A stretch of DNA of 64,000 bases from the NCBI RefSeq assembly GCF_000746085.1, contig NZ_JQKO01000016.1, forward strand, positions 1 through 64,000, given 5' to 3'. Both the position numbers and the translations under genes were made by a program. Positions within the stretch are counted from its first letter, which is position 1; each line of letters opens with the position of its first letter. This stretch comes from Methylocapsa aurea (lineage in GTDB: Bacteria > Pseudomonadota > Alphaproteobacteria > Rhizobiales > Beijerinckiaceae). Shown piece by piece: positions 42,266-50,220 of the stretch. The notes beneath the pieces are model-generated. The model made no database searches. It was not told where the DNA came from and saw only the letters and a list, made by a program, of their open reading frames with translations.

Positions 42266-43051
42266 TCACCCGGCGCTAAGCCCTAGCCTCACCAGCTGTT
42301 CATCAAGCGCGTGGATGTGATCGGCGAGTGAGACGGCTATGATCGACGTGACCTCGAGCCGGCGGTCTTCCAGGACGAAAGTCTCCGGATGGTCTTTTGC
42401 CCAGGCTGCAACTGCTCGGTCGCGTTCGTAAAGAAGCGCCTCGATCTGCGGTCGGAAGAGCCGAATCATCCCCGTGATCCAGCGATTGGCTGGCGTGTCC
42501 GGCGAGCTCATCGCAAAATGAGCGAGCGCTGCGATGACGTCGGCCGCCGGATGCCAGGTTTCGTTCGTCACCCAACGATTCGTCGTGAACAGGGCGAGCG
42601 GTTGCCCAAAAGGATTCATCACGATGCCCACAAGATGAACGAGATCCGCGGTGCTCGGGTTCTGATCAAGCGGATCCATTTCGAGGGGCTCGGACCGCTG
42701 GACCGCGCCCTTGTCGAGAAAAAGATGAAAATGGCCGTGCTCGGACGCCAACCGGCCGGGGCCTGCATGCGCATGATAGAAATATCGGCTGGACTGCATC
42801 GCATCGCGGGCGTCATCCGCTGGATAATGGGCCCATTCCACAAAGCCATCACCTGAGATTGCCAGCAGATCCGCGACGACCTGGGAGCCGCGCGCGGCTA
42901 GCTCGGCCATCGTTTGGACGACAACCCCGGCGGCCGAAGCCATCATCTGCAGCTGCTCCATCGAAGGCATTCCCACGAGGGCGGTCCGCGGCTGCGCAAT
43001 CCCGACATCGTTACAAGACGGAATCGATGCGCCAACGTCTTCAAAAGCCAT
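42266..43051 (-). CDS. DUF6969-family protein
   Basis: A 261-residue protein with a His-rich core HYPADDARD... YFYHAHAGPGRLASEHGHFHLFL (HxHA and EHGHFHLF), which looks like a metal site and matches the DUF6969 pattern as I remember it. No signal peptide. It lies 66 bp after the NPC-repeat gene, same strand, with a strong hairpin between, and is therefore probably in the same SigF-controlled transcript. Function unknown; the His cluster next to a Cys-repeat peptide suggests metal-dependent processing or sensing. Confidence 0.65.
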   Translation of the reverse strand: MAFEDVGASIPSCNDVGIAQPRTALVGMPSMEQLQMMASAAGVVVQTMAELAARGSQVVADLLAISGDGFVEWAHYPADDARDAMQSSRYFYHAHAGPGRLASEHGHFHLFLDKGAVQRSEPLEMDPLDQNPSTADLVHLVGIVMNPFGQPLALFTTNRWVTNETWHPAADVIAALAHFAMSSPDTPANRWITGMIRLFRPQIEALLYERDRAVAAWAKDHPETFVLEDRRLEVTSIIAVSLADHIHALDEQLVRLGLSAG

Positions 43052-43069
43052 CGTTTAGCTTCCTTACAA

Positions 43070-43106
43070 CGCCGACACTGTCGGTTCGGGCTCGACAGTG
43101 TCGGCG
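43070..43106 (-). terminator. 14-bp hairpin between NPC-repeat gene and DUF6969 gene
   Basis: CGCCGACACTGTCG and CGACAGTGTCGGCG form a perfect 14-bp stem with a 9-nt loop. There is no long U-run after it on the minus strand (only TTGTAAGG), so it may be an attenuator or mRNA-stabilising hairpin that lowers expression of DUF6969 relative to the peptide. Confidence 0.55.
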
Positions 43107-43117
43107 TCAGTCGAAAA

Positions 43118-43339
43118 TTATCTCTTCGGAGCGCAGGGGTTCGACTTGTCCGCACGCGGCTTTGATTTAGCGGCGCAAGGATTTGATCTGACCGCACAAG
43201 GATTTGATTTTGCTGAACAAGGATTACGCTTTGCCGAACAGGGGTTTGCTTGAGCAAGCTCAATGGCTGGGGTGGCGGCCTGCGCCGCCGCGACCGCGGC
43301 GGTTGCAAGAGAAAGGGCGGCGAGAGTTTCTTTCAACAT
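43118..43339 (-). CDS. Exported peptide with six NPCxAK heptad repeats
   Basis: A 73-residue secreted protein. A Sec signal (LAALSLATAAVAAAQA) precedes six 7-residue units: NPCSAKR, NPCSAKS, NPCAVRS, NPCAAKS, KPRADKS (degenerate, no Cys) and NPCAPKR. Five Cys and many Lys/Arg suggest metal or thiophilic metalloid binding, or a precursor peptide that is modified. ATG at 43339 follows AGGAAAACTCTT. A SigF-type promoter stands upstream. I know no characterised homologue. Confidence 0.75.
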   Translation of the reverse strand: MLKETLAALSLATAAVAAAQAATPAIELAQANPCSAKRNPCSAKSNPCAVRSNPCAAKSKPRADKSNPCAPKR

Positions 43340-43508
43340 AAGAGTTTTCCTGTAGGAGTTGGCGATGTTCCATCCGACAAAACGCCGACCGGTCGCAAGC
43401 GGGGTCTGTCGAGGCGGCCGGTCGTTACAACGATTTGCGTTTTTGCTCTCGCTGGCTTGCCGTAGGGGACATACAACCGTCGCCACGATGATGACGGCCG
43501 AACTGATA

Positions 43509-43534
43509 TTCGTTTTGGGCGGAGCCCAGGTTAC
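43509..43534 (-). promoter_or_regulatory. SigF-type promoter of the NPC-repeat gene
   Basis: Minus strand GTAACC (43534-43529), 16 bases, CGAA (43512-43509), about 170 bp upstream of the peptide start. The long leader is unusual but the match is exact, including spacing. Confidence 0.7.
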
Positions 43535-43695
43535 GATGCGCCTCAAAAAAATCTCGGGTGGGAGCAATGAGCGGGCTGCTCAATGCCCCTTATCGGGCTG
43601 CGCCACCGGAACATCATCACTCTTCCACTGAGGCCAAACGGCCGCGCGGGAGAACCTGTCGTCGGAAAAATTCCTTTGGACGGCCTTGCCGAGAT

Positions 43696-43721
43696 GTAAC
43701 CATTAGTCTGCGTACGACGAA
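43696..43721 (+). promoter_or_regulatory. SigF-type promoter of arsM
   Basis: GTAACC (43696-43701), 16 bases, CGAA (43718-43721), 40 bp before the arsM start. It is an exact match in sequence and spacing to the three other copies. Confidence 0.78.
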
Positions 43722-43761
43722 CCTCCCTTGCGCGAGCGAGGGAATCGCTAGGGAGATCGCT

Positions 43762-44823
43762 GTGAACGATATGAGCCTCGAGAATGTCCGCGACTATTAT
43801 GGCAAGGTGCTTGGGACCTCGCAGGATCTGCGCACAGACGCCTGCGCGACCGCCGAGCCTCCTTCTCTTCGCGTGCGCCAGGCGCTCGGCCGCGTCCATG
43901 AGGAGGTGAAGGCGCGGTATTTCGGCTGCGGGTTGCTCGTTCCTCCGGCGCTCGAGGGCGCGAGGATCCTCGACCTCGGCTGCGGCTCGGGCCAGGACTG
44001 CTACGTCCTGGCGCAATTCGCCGGCCCGGCCGGCCGCGTCGTTGGCGTCGATGCGACGCCCGAGCAACTCGCCATAGCGCGCCGGCACGTCGAGTCGCAT
44101 CGCCAGCTGTTCGGATTTTCGCAGTCCACGGTGGATTTCATCGACGGCGATATCGCCCGCCTCGACGAGTTGGGTTTCGAGCCGAACAGTTTCGACGTGA
44201 TCGTTTCCAACTGCGTGATCAATCTCGTCGAAGACAAGGGGGCCGTGTTCGCGGCGGCGCACCGGCTGCTGAAGCCCGGCGGCGAGTTCTACTTTTCGGA
44301 CGTTTACGCCGATCGTCGCGTCCCAAGGGAACTCCGCCAGGATTCGGTGCTGCATGGCGAGTGCCTCGCCGGCGCTCTTTATTGGGGCGACTTCATGATG
44401 CTCGCCAAGGCCGCCGGCTTCCTCGACACGCGCCTGGCGTCGGATCGGCCGTTGGCCGTGGGAGACCCGGAAATCGCCGCCAAGGTCGCGCCGATCCGCT
44501 TTTTCTCGGCAACCTATCGGCTGTTCAAGCTCGCGGGGCTGGAGCCCGCCTGCGAAGACTACGGCCAAGCGGTGCGTTACCGTGGCGGCATTCCCGACGC
44601 CGAACAAATTTTCCGGTTCGACAAGCATCATCGCATCGAGGCGGGGCGCATGTTCCCAGTCTGCGGCAACACCTGGCGGATGCTAAAGGAAAGCCGGCTC
44701 GCCGCACATTTCGACTTCTTTGGCGACTTTACACGGCACTATGGGATCTTCGCCGATTGTGGACTGGCCGCGCCGTTCTCCGATCCCATCGAGGCTACCA
44801 GATCGGTTAGCGCCTGTTGCTGA
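43762..44823 (+). CDS. arsM: Arsenite S-adenosylmethionine methyltransferase (ArsM-like)
   Basis: A 353-residue methyltransferase. SAM motif I is ILDLGCGSGQDCYVLAQ, with GVDATPEQL and VSNCVINLVEDK (motif with the conserved arsenic-binding Cys). Other arsenic Cys are in LRTDACATAEPP (near residue 27) and ARYFGCGLLVP. The ArsM C-terminal domain is present and the tail ends SACC. The GTG at 43762 follows GGGAGA by five bases and sits before MSLENVRDYYG. ArsM methylates As(III). A SigF-type promoter ties it to the sigma-NrsF pair. Confidence 0.9.
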   Translation: MNDMSLENVRDYYGKVLGTSQDLRTDACATAEPPSLRVRQALGRVHEEVKARYFGCGLLVPPALEGARILDLGCGSGQDCYVLAQFAGPAGRVVGVDATPEQLAIARRHVESHRQLFGFSQSTVDFIDGDIARLDELGFEPNSFDVIVSNCVINLVEDKGAVFAAAHRLLKPGGEFYFSDVYADRRVPRELRQDSVLHGECLAGALYWGDFMMLAKAAGFLDTRLASDRPLAVGDPEIAAKVAPIRFFSATYRLFKLAGLEPACEDYGQAVRYRGGIPDAEQIFRFDKHHRIEAGRMFPVCGNTWRMLKESRLAAHFDFFGDFTRHYGIFADCGLAAPFSDPIEATRSVSACC

Positions 44824-44862
44824 CCTGGGATATCCGCGCCTGACAGACGCGGATATCCCAGG
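44824..44862 (+). terminator. Hairpin after arsM
   Basis: CCTGGGATATCCGCG and CGCGGATATCCCAGG form a perfect 15-bp stem with a 9-nt loop directly after the arsM stop. A T-run is absent (CTTCCGTT follows), yet the position suggests a terminator or a 3' stabiliser. Confidence 0.65.
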
Positions 44863-44946
44863 CTTCCGTTAACCAGATCGCATGACGTTCGGCTTGCTTC
44901 GAATCCCGGAAGATGAGCTGAACCAGCTTTCGTCATTCGCTATTGC

Positions 44947-45174
44947 TCAACCGGAAGCCGTTTGCCGCGCAAGGACGCGCAGGTCCTCGTCGGTGACGGG
45001 ATTTCCGCCGACGCCCCAGGCGCCCGGCTGAACGTCCTCGATGGTGACCCAGGTCACGTTTCGCAGGCCTTCGCCTTCCACGGACAATACGGCGTCCGTG
45101 ACCTTGCGGATCATATCTTGCTTTTGCTCGAGCGTCAGGTAGCCCCCGACGCCCTTGATCTGAATGAGCGGCAT
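44947..45174 (-). CDS. 4-oxalocrotonate tautomerase-family protein
   Basis: A 75-residue tautomerase. After Met removal the N-terminal Pro (MPLIQIKG) would be the catalytic base; the LTLEQKQDMIRKVTDAV helix and VTWVTIEDV strand fit the family. It lies 27 bp after the AhpD-like gene in a TetR-controlled operon. Substrate unknown. Confidence 0.85.
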   Translation of the reverse strand: MPLIQIKGVGGYLTLEQKQDMIRKVTDAVLSVEGEGLRNVTWVTIEDVQPGAWGVGGNPVTDEDLRVLARQTASG

Positions 45175-45201
45175 TTGTCGTCTCCGTTTGATGATTGTTG
45201 G

Positions 45202-45753
45202 TTACGGAACCTTCGACCAGGCCGCCTCGGCGAAGGCCTGATCGAGCGGCGTATCGGCGATGTGGTTTGTGTAGTTGGAGAGCGTTTTCATCCCGACGCC
45301 GAGCACGACCTCCAGGATCTGCGCCTTCGCGTATCCAGCGTTCAGGAATCTCTTCGTGTCCTCGTCGGAGGGGCGGCCGCGCGTGCTGACCACGCTTGCC
45401 GTGAATCGTCGGAGCGCATCTAGTTTTGCGTCGGCGATCGGGTTGCCTTCACGGATGGCCTGCACGACCTCGTCCGGCACTTTCTGCATCGCGGCAATGA
45501 TGCTGTGAGCCGCGACGCAATATTCACAATCGTTTTCGTTGCTCGTTGTCAGCAGTACGACTTGCCGCTCGGACGGATTGAAGGAGGTTTCGTCGAACAA
45601 GCCCATCGCGGCGCGGTATGCTTTCAAAAGGGCTGGCGCCTCTGACATTACGGCCAGAAGGTTGGGCAGAAAGCCATAGGCTTTACTTGCATCGACGAGA
45701 GCCCCTTTGGCGGCCTCTGGAGCGGATTCAATAGTATGCACGGCATAGGTCAT
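45202..45753 (-). CDS. AhpD-like carboxymuconolactone decarboxylase-family protein
   Basis: A 183-residue AhpD-type protein with the active motif ENDCEYCVAAHS (CxxC...H) and the family helix NPSERQVVLLTTS. Members show alkylhydroperoxidase activity. The ATG at 45753 is favoured by GGGAGAAAGTGA; an ATG at 45768 is in frame. It is first in the operon with the tautomerase and has a 26-bp palindrome just upstream. Confidence 0.87.
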   Translation of the reverse strand: MTYAVHTIESAPEAAKGALVDASKAYGFLPNLLAVMSEAPALLKAYRAAMGLFDETSFNPSERQVVLLTTSNENDCEYCVAAHSIIAAMQKVPDEVVQAIREGNPIADAKLDALRRFTASVVSTRGRPSDEDTKRFLNAGYAKAQILEVVLGVGMKTLSNYTNHIADTPLDQAFAEAAWSKVP

Positions 45754-45775
45754 TTCACTTTCTCCCATTAGTGGT

Positions 45776-45801
45776 ATATCTTGAACGATCGTTCAAGATA
45801 T
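45776..45801. promoter_or_regulatory. 26-bp palindromic TetR operator
   Basis: A perfect palindrome with core CTTGAACGATCGTTCAAG and ATAT outer bases lies between tetR (stop 45817) and the AhpD-like gene (start 45753). A related element, AACGATCATTCAAG, is at 46435 upstream of tetR. Confidence 0.75.
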
Positions 45802-45816
45802 GACCAAAAAAAAAAA

Positions 45817-46398
45817 TTAGTTGAGGCGGCGCATGGCGTCATCGACGATCGAGGAAAGCAATGTCCGGTCGGGGCGGCTGCGAGTCAACACCACAAGCCC
45901 GATCAGCGAAGCCAGCAGACCACGAGCAGCTTCGACGGGCTTTACGTGAGGCGCGATTTCACCTTGCGCTTTCCCTTTCTTGATCATCTGGAGGAAGAAG
46001 GCCTCGATTTCCTTCTGCGAATGGGCCACGATTTGGCCTATTTCCGGATCATGCGCGGCAAGCTCTAATGCGGTATTGGTCAAGAAGCAGCCGCGATTGC
46101 CGCCGCTCTCCGAGACCGGCGCGGTGAACGCGAGGAACAGCTGACGAATGGCCTCACGCGGGCCATGGTTTGCCTCGACCTCATCCAAAAGCTTGCGGCG
46201 CACCTTCTCATCGTACATGCGCAGGGCCGCCACGAAGAGCGCGTGCTTGTCGCCGTATGTCGCGTAAAGACTGCCGCGGTTGATCCCCGTGCAGTCCACA
46301 AGGGCTTGCATCGAGGTCGCCTCATAGCCACGGCTCCAAAATGCCTGCATGGCCTTGTCCAGGACCCAATCGACATCGAACTGCTTCTGCCACGGCAT
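45817..46398 (-). CDS. TetR-family repressor of the AhpD-tautomerase operon
   Basis: A 193-residue TetR regulator of the type with a lone Cys in the first domain: TSMQALVDCTGINRGSLYATYG is the helix-turn-helix (read as two parts, 29-50). The second Cys is in GGNRGCFLTNTALE, as in NemR-like electrophile sensors. The ATG at 46398 precedes MPWQKQF and follows GGAGAAGGAAA. It lies upstream of its target operon, same strand, with palindromes on both sides. Confidence 0.88.
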   Translation of the reverse strand: MPWQKQFDVDWVLDKAMQAFWSRGYEATSMQALVDCTGINRGSLYATYGDKHALFVAALRMYDEKVRRKLLDEVEANHGPREAIRQLFLAFTAPVSESGGNRGCFLTNTALELAAHDPEIGQIVAHSQKEIEAFFLQMIKKGKAQGEIAPHVKPVEAARGLLASLIGLVVLTRSRPDRTLLSSIVDDAMRRLN

Positions 46399-46434
46399 TT
46401 TCCTTCTCCTCGAGAACTTACATAGCGAGAATGG

Positions 46435-46448
46435 AACGATCATTCAAG
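46435..46448. promoter_or_regulatory. Second TetR operator (AACGATCATTCAAG)
   Basis: A copy of the 45776 palindrome core (one base different from GAACGATCGTTCAAG) lies 37 bp upstream of the tetR start, suited to autorepression. Confidence 0.6.
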
Positions 46449-46630
46449 ACATATTTGACCCAGAGAGTGGAAGAAATTGTTGGAGGTCATGCGGCGAGCT
46501 GCAATGTCCCGTCGTGTAGTCGCCCGTCGAGCACGGCGACCCCTGGTTGAGCTCGAGATATTTGTCGAAGTCCTTGATCATCTGCACAAGTCGTTCGATC
46601 TTGCAAACGATCGCACGAGGGTGTGTGCCT
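46449..46630. other. Unassigned fragment-rich stretch
   Basis: A minus-strand frame (46444-46644) reads IERLVQMIKDFDKYLELNQGS and has a coding-like look, but I cannot place it in a family. It probably is one more gene fragment in this decayed zone. Confidence 0.25.
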
Positions 46631-46741
46631 GCGTTCCGGCTCATCGCGTACGATCAGGTCTCCGCGATCCTCTTGGCGATCCTCGCTTGTGTTGTGGTTG
46701 TCGACGCGATCGGCGCTTGGATGCGCGGCAAGCTTAAATAG
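46631..46741 (+). pseudogene. ptxC: C-terminal fragment of phosphonate/phosphite ABC permease
   Basis: The frame reads FRLIAYDQVSAILLAILA then VDAIGAWMRGKLK and stops at 46741. This is the last transmembrane segment of PhnE/PtxC permeases. Everything before about 46631 is lost. The stop lies 10 bp before a PtxD-like start, the natural ptxC-ptxD order. Confidence 0.65.
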
Positions 46742-46751
46742 GAGTCGGCCA

Positions 46752-46974
46752 ATGCGCGACCTGCCGAAGATCGTGGCGCCCAACAGAGTTTTCCCTGAGA
46801 CTCGGCTGTTGCTGGACAGTAACGCCCGCACGGAACTCAACACGACGTCCGATCCCTGGCCATATGAGGAGCTGAAGGGTCGCTGCCGCGATGCGTTCGG
46901 CCTTTTGGCGTTCACGCCTGAAAGGATCGACAAGGCGTTTCTGGATGGCTGCCCGGATCTCGAGATTATCGGTT
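46752..46974 (+). pseudogene. ptxD: N-terminal fragment of phosphite dehydrogenase-like gene
   Basis: ATG at 46752 follows AGGAGTCGGCCA. The first 74 codons (PKIVAPNRVF; ELKGRCRDAFGLLAFTPERI; FLDGCPDLEIIG) match the N-terminus of PtxD/2-hydroxyacid dehydrogenases. After LEIIG the similarity ends at a junction near 46974; the NAD-binding and catalytic parts are missing. Confidence 0.65.
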
Positions 46975-47403
46975 CATCCTCAATCTCTGTTGCGGAACAG
47001 CCCTCAGGACGGTTGTCGTGTTGCGCAGCCAGATGCCAAACGATGTCTTCGGCGCAAACCATCCGCCGAATTTTTCGGCCATCGCCTGCTTCGCATCAAC
47101 GTACGGTTTGAATCGCGCTTGGTAGGCGCTAAATGCTCCCTCGTAGGCGCCCTCCGACGCCGTGAGCTCTCCGGCGAGGATATAGGAGCCCGCCATCGCG
47201 AGGGCAGATCCTTCACCTGCCAAAAGCGACGGACAGAAGCAGGCGTCTCCGACGAGAGTGATCCGACCATTGGACCAAGCATCCATTCGGATCTGGCTGA
47301 CTGCGTCGAAGTAAAGATCGTCGCACGCGTTCAAGGCTTCTAGGATCGTGGGACATTCCCAGCCAGCGCTGCCTCGATCGGCCGGGAGGGACCGACCGTT
47401 CAA
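46966..47403 (-). pseudogene. C-terminal fragment of a FAD-dependent monooxygenase
   Basis: The 145-residue frame has the late flavin motif GRITLVGDACFCPSLLAGEGSALAM (GD motif; residues about 46-70) and a following helical segment. The N-terminal FAD fold (GxGxxG) is missing, so the gene is broken at about 47403. It meets the ptxD fragment tail to tail at 46970, which marks a recombination junction. Confidence 0.6.
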
Positions 47404-47502
47404 GTTGGCGCTTCGATCATGTATGCGATGGGTAGGCGCGCGCTTCGCCCGTTCACACGCAGTGCAGCCCGGGCTAGCGCATGACTATCGCACCGGGCGG
47501 CG

Positions 47503-48978
47503 TTACGGTATGAACAGCCATGTGACTACGGCGAAGACTGGCAGAAGGATCGCGCTGGAGCAGAGCATGTAGCCAAGAAAACTCGGCATCTTCACGCCAG
47601 AGCGCCGTGCGATGGCGTAGACCATGAAATTTGGTGCATTGCCGATATAGGTGTTGGCGCCCATGAACACCGCGCCGAGAGAAATCGACTCCAATGTTTC
47701 GCGCAGCGGGCCCATGAGCGTCGTCGGATCGCCGCCGGCGAGTTCGAAAAAAACGAGATAAGTTGGCGCATTGTCGAGAAAGGATGAAAGCAGGCCGGTC
47801 GCCCAGAAATAAACAGGATTATTCGGCGCGCCATCCCCAAGTGTAAGAAGTCGACAAATCCCGGCAAACGGTCCGTCCATCCCGGCCTGAAGCATGGCCA
47901 TGACGGGAATAATGCAGATGAAAATGCCGGCGAAGAGATAGGTGACCTCCTTGATCGGCTCCCATTCGAAGCTATTTTCCGCCCGCACCCGCGCGCTCGT
48001 CAAGGCGAGCGAGGCGAGGCCGACGCCGATCATGACCACCTCGCGAACCAGGTTTTGCAGTTCGATCCTCGCACCGAAAAGGTCGAAGTGGATGCCGGGG
48101 CGCCAGATTCCGCTCACAATGATGGCGGAGATTGCCACGGCGATCAGCCAGATATTTATAGTGCCGCTGACGCGGAGACGACCGCCTTGGGCGGAAGCCG
48201 CCGCAGTCGGATCTTCCAGAGATTTCCCAAAATCGCAGAGAGGATAACCATTTTCCCGGGAATGAAAGTAGAAATCGATAAGAAAGAAAAGCGCGAGCAA
48301 GACAGATACCACGAAGAAGGTCTGCGGCCAAAGAACGCGCGTGGTCCAGAAGAAGTCGATGCCTCGTAGGAAGCCGAGGAAAATCGGCGGATTGCAGAGA
48401 GGCGTCAAGCCGCCGCCGATGTTTGAGACGAGAAAAATAAAAAAGACCACGACATGCGCATTGAAGCCGCGGCTTTCATTGGCGCGAATGAGCGGCCGGA
48501 TCAAAATCATCGAAGCGCCGGTTGTCCCGATAAGGCTGGCGAGCGCAGCGCCAAACGCGAGGATTGCACAGTTGAGAACCGGTGAGCCGGCAAGTCTGCC
48601 GCAAATCAAAATGCCTCCCGCCGTGGTGAACAACGCGAAAAGCATGAGAATGAAAGGCAAATATTCGAGCGCCATGCTGTGCGCGAAAGCCGCCGCCGTC
48701 GCGGCTGGACCCTCAATATAAGTGAGGCCGGCGATCGTCAGGGTTGCCCAGAAAACTGCCGCCTTCTCGTAGTGGATATGCCACCATTCCTTGACGACGA
48801 GCGGGCCAAAGGCGATCGAAAGCAGAATGCCGGCGAAGGGCAGGGCGAGCGGCCAGGGGAGGTGCGCTCCGTGGAGCGGTTCAGTCGCAGCGGCGGGGCT
48901 GGCGATCGCCATGAAAGTGACCGCTCCGGCCACGACTGCGACCGCAGTCGCTGCGCGTTTCGGCGCGTGAACGGCCAT
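47503..48978 (-). CDS. NhaD/CitMHS-like sodium:proton antiporter
   Basis: A 491-residue membrane protein with about twelve hydrophobic segments. NhaD-type motifs are seen: SLIGTTGASMILIRP, SNIGGGLTPLCNPPIFLGFL and the C-terminal repeat SSFLDNAPTYLVFFELAG with MGANTYIGNAPNFMVYA. It should exchange Na+ for H+. ATG at 48978. A single gene; the upstream 400 bp hold no gene. Confidence 0.9.
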   Translation of the reverse strand: MAVHAPKRAATAVAVVAGAVTFMAIASPAAATEPLHGAHLPWPLALPFAGILLSIAFGPLVVKEWWHIHYEKAAVFWATLTIAGLTYIEGPAATAAAFAHSMALEYLPFILMLFALFTTAGGILICGRLAGSPVLNCAILAFGAALASLIGTTGASMILIRPLIRANESRGFNAHVVVFFIFLVSNIGGGLTPLCNPPIFLGFLRGIDFFWTTRVLWPQTFFVVSVLLALFFLIDFYFHSRENGYPLCDFGKSLEDPTAAASAQGGRLRVSGTINIWLIAVAISAIIVSGIWRPGIHFDLFGARIELQNLVREVVMIGVGLASLALTSARVRAENSFEWEPIKEVTYLFAGIFICIIPVMAMLQAGMDGPFAGICRLLTLGDGAPNNPVYFWATGLLSSFLDNAPTYLVFFELAGGDPTTLMGPLRETLESISLGAVFMGANTYIGNAPNFMVYAIARRSGVKMPSFLGYMLCSSAILLPVFAVVTWLFIP

Positions 48979-49378
48979 GTCTAGCTATGCGTTCCTTGAT
49001 TGCTAAGCGTTATTTCCGGAAACTCGTCGCAGGTTTTCGAAAAAATGACGCAAAGTCGAATGCCCTAAGCGAGATTCCAGCGCCTTTCCGACGCAATCTT
49101 GCCTAGAGCTACTTTAAGTGAAGCAAATGCAGTTTGGCGTCAACAAAATGTGGGCAGCATAATAGAACGGTGAGACCGCAAGATCGGCGAATGCCGAAAC
49201 CTTTGACGAAGGCGAGGGTCGCCGCACATCCGAGTGTGATGGGAGCGCGCGTAGAATTGGTTAGCGTTGGACAAAGTCCGGAGCCTTCATGTCGCTCTCA
49301 GCGGGTCAGCGCCGATTTCGTCGCGGCCCGATAGACCGCGTCGCCAATAGTCAGTACATTTAGTACGTAAAGGCTCAA
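48979..49378. other. Intergenic region upstream of the antiporter and tam
   Basis: No gene is visible in 400 bp. The left part should carry the antiporter promoter (minus strand). A short frame at 49134-49334 has no ribosome site. Confidence 0.3.
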
Positions 49379-50151
49379 ATGACAGATTGGGACGCGACTC
49401 AGTACTTGAAGTTTGAAAAGGAGCGCACGCGACAATCGATCTCCTGGCCCGAATATCCCATGAGAATCCCCGGACATGTGTGGACATGGGCTGTGGACCG
49501 GGCAACAGTACCGAACTGCTGGTCAATTGCTTTCCTAGGGCGAGCATTACAGGACTCGATCAATCGCCTGGCATGCTGGCGGCGGCCAAACTCAGATTGC
49601 CGTTCGTCAACTTCGAAGAGATCGATCTAACCCATTGGCGGCCGGACAGGCCTTACGACGTCATCTTCGCCAATGCGAGTCTACAATGGCTGCCTGACCA
49701 CGAAGCACTTTTTCCGCGGCAGGTTTCGCTGCTCACGGTCGGTGGCTGCTTCGCCGTGCAGATGCCGGACACTCTTCAGGAGCCGCTTCGCGCGCTCATG
49801 CGCATGGTCGCCGCCGATGGACCATGGAAGGCAAAGCTGATGTCGGTTGCCAAATCTCGACCGAGAATCGGCACGATTAATGATTACTATGACATGCTCG
49901 CGACCACGTGCGGTTCAATCGATGTTTGGCGCACTACCTACTTTCATCCGCTTGATAACGCTTCAAAAATCGTGGAATGGATGAAGGGGTCTGGCCTCGG
50001 CCCATTTCTCGCTCCGCTTGATCAAGACCACCGTCGAAGGTTTCTCGAAGAATACGAAGCACGAATCATCGCGGCTTACCCGCCGCAAATTGACGGCAAA
50101 GTTCTCCTTGCCTTTCCGACGCTGTTCATCGTCGCTCGACGAAGCATTTGA
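49379..50151 (+). pseudogene. tam: Trans-aconitate 2-methyltransferase-like gene, frameshifted
   Basis: The first piece (MTDWDATQYLKFEKERTRQ) and a second piece in another frame (from 49480: DMGCGPGNSTELLVNCFPRA, LQWLPDHEALFP, the SAM-binding domain) together form a Tam-type methyltransferase of about 255 residues. The linking region near 49440-49480 is altered and shifts the frame by two. The downstream piece has no good start of its own, so it is probably inactive. Confidence 0.7.
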
Positions 50152-50220
50152 ACCCGATAGTGAGCCTATGAGTTCCATAACAGAAATTATGCGAATAGAA
50201 ATTGTAAGCGCAATATTGTG

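Noticed and set aside
43141-43255. Direct DNA repeats of about 21 bp near 43.1-43.25 kb
   Set aside because: They are the codons of the NPC heptads in a translated gene, not an independent DNA repeat array.
43543-44631. 362-codon frame antisense to arsM
   Set aside because: Opposite a clear ArsM; composition is typical of antisense frames in high-GC DNA. It would also cross two promoter elements.
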